A stretch of 64,000 bases of DNA, taken from assembly GCF_004916975.1 (NCBI RefSeq), contig NZ_STGQ01000003.1, forward strand, positions 124,001 to 188,000, read 5' to 3'. The notes beneath the pieces were generated by a model. The model was given only the letters and a program-made list of their open reading frames with translations. It searched no databases and was not told the DNA's origin. Below are positions 59,754 through 64,000 of the stretch, piece by piece. The stretch is from Paenibacillus dokdonensis (GTDB taxonomy: Bacteria; Bacillota; Bacilli; Paenibacillales; Paenibacillaceae). The translations under genes were made by a program, and so were the position numbers. The first letter of the stretch is position 1. Every line of letters begins with the position of its first letter.

Positions 59754-61294
59754 GTCCCCACCCTCATTTCTGGCTGCTCCCGGCCAGCGGGCGTCCCTTC
59801 CTTAAGCACGCCATTCCGCACTTCCCAGACACGAGAGGCGATATGCCGGGCGATTCCCTCCTCATGTGTTACCATGACAATCGCCGCGCCTTCCGCCTGC
59901 ATCTCCATGCAGTAATTCAGAATTGCAAATGTGTTTCTGGCATCCTGGCCAAAGGTAGGCTCATCCAGCAGCAGGATTGACTGTCCGCATACAACGGCTG
60001 CGGCCATGCTTAATCTCCGCTTCTGACCGGTGGAAAGCTGATAGGGATGGCGATGTTCCAAACCCACCAAATGAAAGGAATGAAGAAAGTCTCGAGTCTT
60101 TTCATCAACCTGCTCTGAACTCGCATATTCCCGCGTCTTCATGGAAAATCCGATCTCATCCATTACGGTTTCGGCTACAAACTGAAACTCCGGGTTTTGG
60201 AATACATATCCGATCCGATCTGAAGGGGGACCTGCCTTCTTTCGCTCTTTTCTCCTTGCACCGGCTGTTTCCGGCATCAGCTCTCCGCATAGCCTATAAT
60301 GCCCGCTGAAACGCAGAAGGCACATCAGACTCAGCAGAAGCGAGCTTTTCCCCGCTCCGTTCGGGCCAGTAACAGCGATAAAATCACCAGGATAGATCTC
60401 TGCTGCCTGCACCTCAATCACCGGATGATCCGCACGAAAGCCTGTAAATTGGCGCAAAGCCAGAAGTGGATCTTGTTGACCAGGCATCATCGATCTTTGC
60501 TCCGTCTGCCTCATCTCCAGAATTCGGAAGAAGTCCTCCCATACACCCGGATACCAGATTCCATACTGCTGCAGCTCTTTTCGGAAGTTACGGAATATCC
60601 ATTCCGGGCTTCCGTCACCAATGATGCTTCCGTCTGGAGCAAACAATATGATCCGATCCACCCGGTCCGCCATCTCTTCAATACGATGTTCCACCACAAT
60701 CAACGTACGTCCTTCCGCCGCGCGCCACACAGCCTCCCACATCTGCTCCCGGCCATCAGGGTCGAGGAGTGCAGATGGCTCATCCAGAAAAATAACCTCA
60801 GGCTCTAACAGCAGGACAGACGCCAATGCCAACCGCTGCTTCATTCCTTGGGACAGGCTGTCCACCGGTACATGAAGCTCATCCAGCAGCAAACCGACCG
60901 CAGCAAGGACCTTCCGCATCTGCGGGATCATAAGCTCCCGCTTTATACCGCGGTTCTCCAGAACGAAAGCCAGTTCTTCGTCCACATACGGCATGCAAAA
61001 CTGGGTGTCCGGGTCCTGAAATACATACCCTCTGGACCTCGGGACCACAATTTCCTCCGCTCTTAGCGGCACTTCAATCACATGCGGGATCAGTCCTCCC
61101 AACACCTGCAGCAGAGTCGATTTGCCGCAGCCGCTGGGGCCAAGCAGCAGAACCTTCTCCCCTCTGAGGATTGAAAGAGACAAATCCTTAAATACAAAGC
61201 TGCGCTCATCCGGAAATTTAAGCCTTAGTCCGGTAACCGCTGCGGCAATGGCTTCCTCGTTTTGCGCGTCCGCGCTGTTCTCAATCATGGTCAA
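59750..61294 (-). CDS. ykoD: ECF transporter ATP-binding protein with two fused ABC domains, YkoD-like
   Basis: 514 residues containing two ATPases. First domain: GPSGCGKST, LSQGMKQRL, VIFLDEPSALLDPDG. Second domain: GPNGAGKSS, LSTGQKRRL, ILLLDEPTFGQD. It provides energy for vitamin uptake together with YkoC and YkoE. A MTMIEN start with an internal ATG two codons later; it overlaps ykoE by 14 bases. Confidence 0.92.
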   Translation of the reverse strand: MTMIENSADAQNEEAIAAAVTGLRLKFPDERSFVFKDLSLSILRGEKVLLLGPSGCGKSTLLQVLGGLIPHVIEVPLRAEEIVVPRSRGYVFQDPDTQFCMPYVDEELAFVLENRGIKRELMIPQMRKVLAAVGLLLDELHVPVDSLSQGMKQRLALASVLLLEPEVIFLDEPSALLDPDGREQMWEAVWRAAEGRTLIVVEHRIEEMADRVDRIILFAPDGSIIGDGSPEWIFRNFRKELQQYGIWYPGVWEDFFRILEMRQTEQRSMMPGQQDPLLALRQFTGFRADHPVIEVQAAEIYPGDFIAVTGPNGAGKSSLLLSLMCLLRFSGHYRLCGELMPETAGARRKERKKAGPPSDRIGYVFQNPEFQFVAETVMDEIGFSMKTREYASSEQVDEKTRDFLHSFHLVGLEHRHPYQLSTGQKRRLSMAAAVVCGQSILLLDEPTFGQDARNTFAILNYCMEMQAEGAAIVMVTHEEGIARHIASRVWEVRNGVLKEGTPAGREQPEMRVGT

Positions 61295-61889
61295 GTGCTT
61301 CGTAATCCCGTTTTGTCACCGGCCGCAGAAGCTGCGTTACGCCGGTAGCCTCAAGAGCCTTTGCCAGCGCAAACGCCAGATATCCTGCAAGCACGGCTGA
61401 ACTGATGATCCGCAGCGCATATTTAAACATCATCATCCAAAGCGTGTAATCCGTAACATACCCATAATATACATCGACTAATAAGGAGCCCAGCGCTGCC
61501 GCTGCACCTGCGAATACAGCCGTACCCAGCCGGAAGCTGCGGTAGCGCAGCAGGGCGAAGATCAGCTCTGCGGCAAGCCCCTGCACTACACTGTACAGCA
61601 CCAGCTGAATACCCCATTCGCTGCCGAACATGATCTCCACATGGGCTGCAGCAACCTCTGCAAGTATCGCGACTCCAGGTTTACGGATCAGAAGCATCGC
61701 GAGCGTTGGTGCGAGAAACCAAACACCATACACCAATTCATCCGCCTGGAAAAACAGCGGTTTAAACAGATCATACACAGAGCTCCAGAAATGGTACACT
61801 ACACCGATCACAAGCGATAGGAGAATGGTTACCAGCAGATCGCTCAAGCGGAGTCCCCTTCTTTTTTCGGTAATTAATGCGTTGTTCAT
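61281..61889 (-). CDS. ykoE: ECF transporter substrate-binding (S) component YkoE-like
   Basis: 202 residues with five or six membrane helices (LLVTILLSLVIGVVYHFW, VWFLAPTLAMLLIRKPG, LVLYSVVQGLAAELIFALL, TLWMMMFKYALRIISSAVLAG). The W-F-L-A-P-x-x-A segment and the company of YkoD/YkoC identify the YkoE family. A TPP riboswitch upstream shows that the substrate is thiamine or a precursor such as hydroxymethylpyrimidine. ATG at 61889 with AGGGAG seven bases before it; the 25-codon upstream extension lies within the riboswitch terminator and is not likely translated. Confidence 0.9.
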   Translation of the reverse strand: MNNALITEKRRGLRLSDLLVTILLSLVIGVVYHFWSSVYDLFKPLFFQADELVYGVWFLAPTLAMLLIRKPGVAILAEVAAAHVEIMFGSEWGIQLVLYSVVQGLAAELIFALLRYRSFRLGTAVFAGAAAALGSLLVDVYYGYVTDYTLWMMMFKYALRIISSAVLAGYLAFALAKALEATGVTQLLRPVTKRDYEALDHD

Positions 61890-61925
61890 CGTACATCTCC
61901 CTCTCCTTTTTACAAAAATAGGCAT

Positions 61926-61961
61926 TAAAAAAAACCGCCTGGATATGCAAAGAGAGACGGT
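61926..61961 (-). terminator. Riboswitch-controlled terminator
   Basis: On the minus strand ACCGTC...GGCGGT (one G-T pair) is followed by TTTTTTTT. It lies between the TPP aptamer and ykoE, so ligand-induced termination is the likely mechanism. Confidence 0.65.
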
Positions 61962-61987
61962 CAAATAAGCCCCGGAGGGGTCTTAAC

Positions 61988-62085
61988 GTGAATTCTCTAC
62001 GCTGGCATTATCCAGTTCAGATACCCGGTCAGCAGCGGATAACAGCTGCAATCTCAGCCTGATTCAACTCAAGCCCCCGTATTCC
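61988..62085 (-). ncRNA. TPP (thiamine pyrophosphate) riboswitch
   Basis: On the minus strand the aptamer landmarks appear in order: GGGGGCTTG, GGCTGAGATTGCAGC (the CTGAGA core), GACC, and TATCTGAACTGGATAATGCC followed by AGCGTAGAGAA. These are the conserved THI-element blocks. It precedes the ykoEDC transporter genes, which it would turn off when TPP is plentiful. Confidence 0.93.
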
Positions 62086-62374
62086 ATATGTAACAGATGA
62101 ACCTTCACAAAAAATGTGCAGACAAAGGCATCCGTATCCTGGTTCCAAAATACACCAACTTCCTGTTTGTTGGCAATAGGAAAATAATCGGCGGATTTGT
62201 CACTTACCTATCGTTATTGCTTAAAATGACTTTCTATGTCAATATATTTCAGAGTGTTCAAATAGCAGCATTTTGCAAAAATCGATTCCGGCCACATCTT
62301 TTTTCGCAACCAAAAGACGGCTGTGAACGTTAACTCTATAGATCGACGCAGCATCATCCGAAGGGAGATAAAGC
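62086..62374. other. Intergenic region upstream of psd and of the TPP riboswitch
   Basis: About 290 bases without a supported gene. It must hold the promoter of the riboswitch transcript on the minus strand and that of psd on the plus strand (GAAGGGAG is the psd ribosome site at about 62360). I see no repeat or strong hairpin; short open frames here have no ribosome site. Confidence 0.4.
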
Positions 62375-63181
62375 ATGGCAAAAGAATTTTTAAGGCTGAT
62401 GACAGAGCTCTCCTCGAGAAAGTGGCTTTCTGCATTGATGGGAAGCTTCTCTCACAGCAGACTCAGCCGGGGAGTCATCCCTGTTTTTATAAAAAGCTAT
62501 CAAATCCCCGCCCATGAAGCGGAAAAAGAGATCCATGAATACCGGACCCTGAACGAGTTTTTCTCAAGACGTCTCAAGCCGGGCATGCGTCCTGTTGAAG
62601 ATGGACGGGACGTGCTGACAAGCCCGGTAGATGCCAAAATTACTGCGATGGGCGACATCAACGCCGGGACCATTCTGAATGTAAAAGGACAGGACTATTC
62701 TGTTGCGGAGCTGCTAAACTTCTCTCCTCATTTGGAGCTGTACAAGCACGGATATGTATTTGTGTTATACCTTAGTCCCACCGATTACCACCGCATTCAT
62801 TCCCCGATCACCGGCGTGCGCACGGAAAGCGAGCATATCAAGGGACGCGCCTATCCGGTCAATGAGTTTGGTATGACGCAAATGAAGTCGGTTCTGTGCC
62901 GCAACGAACGGCTGATTACTTATATCGCTGGGGAATACGGCGAAGTCGCGGTAGTGAAGGTAGGCGCCATGAATGTGAGCAGCATTCGTTATAATGACGA
63001 AAGCGTAACACAATGGAACAATGGCGATGACTTGGCTTATTTTGAATTTGGCTCGACCGTTGTGCTTCTGATCCAGGACGGAATCTTTACTCCGCGCCCA
63101 GACCTGAAGCCTGGAGATCAGATGCGGATGGGACAGCTTCTTGGGACGCTTCACGCCCCGTCATCCCGTAAAAACAGCTAG
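62375..63181 (+). CDS. psd: Phosphatidylserine decarboxylase proenzyme
   Basis: 268 residues. LTSPVDAKITAMG with the catalytic Asp, YLSPTDYHRIHSPITG with the conserved His, VKVGAMNVSSI, and the self-cleavage site FEFGSTVVLL (G-S-T), where Ser becomes the pyruvoyl group of the alpha chain. It makes phosphatidylethanolamine at the membrane. The length matches Bacillus Psd. ATG with GAAGGGAG ten bases before. Its stop overlaps the stop of the convergent SDR gene. No pssA gene is adjacent. Confidence 0.93.
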   Translation: MAKEFLRLMTELSSRKWLSALMGSFSHSRLSRGVIPVFIKSYQIPAHEAEKEIHEYRTLNEFFSRRLKPGMRPVEDGRDVLTSPVDAKITAMGDINAGTILNVKGQDYSVAELLNFSPHLELYKHGYVFVLYLSPTDYHRIHSPITGVRTESEHIKGRAYPVNEFGMTQMKSVLCRNERLITYIAGEYGEVAVVKVGAMNVSSIRYNDESVTQWNNGDDLAYFEFGSTVVLLIQDGIFTPRPDLKPGDQMRMGQLLGTLHAPSSRKNS

Positions 63182-64000
63182 GACCGCTCAAGGACGGATG
63201 CCAGGAGCCTCTGGAACAATCGCGCCGGCATCAACGCCTTGGCTCCGATCGTAAGCCTTGTGCTTCGGGGCAGCGCGTACCGGAATGACGGGCGCTCTAT
63301 GCAGGCAATATGAGCAACCATCCTGGCGACCTCTTTTGGGTTGCCTCCTTGTTGTGCGCTTTTACGGGAGAAGGCAAGCACTTTGTCCAGCATCCTCTGA
63401 TAGGGAGAACCCGAGGTTGTGCTCATCTGCGTAAAACCCTTATCCCAGATCGGTGTACCATAAGCCCCCGGTTCAACGATGACCACATCGATGCCAAAAG
63501 GCTTGACCTCCAGCGCAAGACATTCACTGAAGCCTTCCAGTGCGAATTTTGAAGATGCATAAGGGCCGTAGCCCGGAAACCCGATGCGGCCACTGATGCT
63601 GCTCACCTGAATGATCCGGCCCTTGCCCTGTTTCCGCATCAAAGGAAGTACCGCCTGCGTGACATGTACCATTCCATGAAAATTCGTATTCATCTGTTCC
63701 ACCCAGACCTCGGCAGGCACCTCCTCGATAAAGCCCCCATATGCGGTCCCCGCATTGTTAATGAGCACATCCAAACGTCCATATTGATTCCAAATATATG
63801 CCGCTGCCTGCTGCACCTCAGCATCGTTCGTTACATCCAGCTGGGTTGTATGAATACTTGCACTTACTCCTGCCTGCTCCGCCGCTTCCATCAGCTTGGC
63901 CTGCGTCTCCATTCTCCGTATGCCTGCGATAACGACGAACCCCCGCAAGGCCAGCTCAATGCATGTCAGCATTCCAAAACCGCTGGAGCTGCCGGTAACC
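63178..64000 (-). CDS. Short-chain dehydrogenase/reductase, truncated at window edge
   Basis: At least 273 residues; the 5' end lies beyond the window. The frame reaches the edge with VTGSSSGFGMLTCIELALRG, the T-G-x-x-x-G-x-G cofactor loop, so only a few N-terminal residues are missing. LDVLINNAGTAYGGF (N-N-A-G), the catalytic Ser in IIQVSSISGRIG, and Y-x-x-x-K in YGPYASSKFALEGF follow, then VEPGAYGTP. Classical SDR oxidoreductase, substrate unknown. It ends four bases into psd on the other strand. Confidence 0.88.
   Translation of the reverse strand, partial: VTGSSSGFGMLTCIELALRGFVVIAGIRRMETQAKLMEAAEQAGVSASIHTTQLDVTNDAEVQQAAAYIWNQYGRLDVLINNAGTAYGGFIEEVPAEVWVEQMNTNFHGMVHVTQAVLPLMRKQGKGRIIQVSSISGRIGFPGYGPYASSKFALEGFSECLALEVKPFGIDVVIVEPGAYGTPIWDKGFTQMSTTSGSPYQRMLDKVLAFSRKSAQQGGNPKEVARMVAHIACIERPSFRYALPRSTRLTIGAKALMPARLFQRLLASVLERS

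Overview
The window looks like the chromosome of an endospore-forming Paenibacillus (Bacillales). Genes are closely packed with strong AGGAGG ribosome sites and frequent TTG/GTG starts. Sporulation genes are numerous (gerE, a YjcZ-type peptide, a YhcN/YlaJ-type lipoprotein, CgeB-like transferases, a YheC/YheD-type ATP-grasp protein), and several operons match Bacillus subtilis gene order (sigY-yxlCDEFG, melREDCA, ykoEDC). Names come from protein motifs and synteny read by eye; no database search was possible.

Layout. 1-7.6 kb: truncated gpmA, a DinB-like protein, the complete sigY-yxlCDEFG operon with a candidate self-recognised promoter, a methyltransferase and several very small membrane or secreted proteins. 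7.7-11.1 kb: a scar at the 3' end of gerE. About 178 bp of gerE end plus downstream sequence is present twice, bracketing an apparently intact IS3-family element (1455 bp, inserted in the loop of a terminator), a yjcZ-like gene, and decayed pieces of a phage lysin and a phage integrase. 11.4-19.3 kb: a beta-helix secreted protein and an alpha-galactoside uptake and hydrolysis operon (melEDCA) with a divergent LacI-type regulator. 19.3-23.6 kb: iron-regulated efeO-efeB-efeU behind a promoter and Fur box. 23.6-26.6 kb: RpiR-type regulator, nagB and nagA. 26.6-28.4 kb: a sporulation lipoprotein and a membrane-anchored protein.

28.5-58.9 kb is the most distinctive part: about 30 kb of glycosylation genes, nearly all on the minus strand. 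It holds sugar-nucleotide enzymes (a WbjB/CapE-like dehydratase, an RmlD-like reductase, a WbjD/CapG-like 2-epimerase, two further epimerases, a nucleotidyltransferase), about eleven glycosyltransferases (GT4, GT2, two CgeB-like, one GT-D), small alpha-helical proteins, and an 1814-residue protein made of about 155 decapeptide repeats with a WIAG-like C-terminal tail. Several candidate sigma-K type promoters (AC-N16/17-CATAnnnTA) lie in front of its transcription units. Unrelated enzymes and one small protein share an Arg/Lys-rich segment followed by a G-aromatic-x-x-G helix. The simplest reading is a mother-cell-expressed system that builds and glycosylates a repetitive fibre on the spore surface; this is inference.

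58.9-64 kb: a TPP-riboswitch-controlled ECF transporter (ykoE, ykoD, ykoC; probably a thiamine precursor), phosphatidylserine decarboxylase, and a convergent short-chain dehydrogenase that runs off the window.
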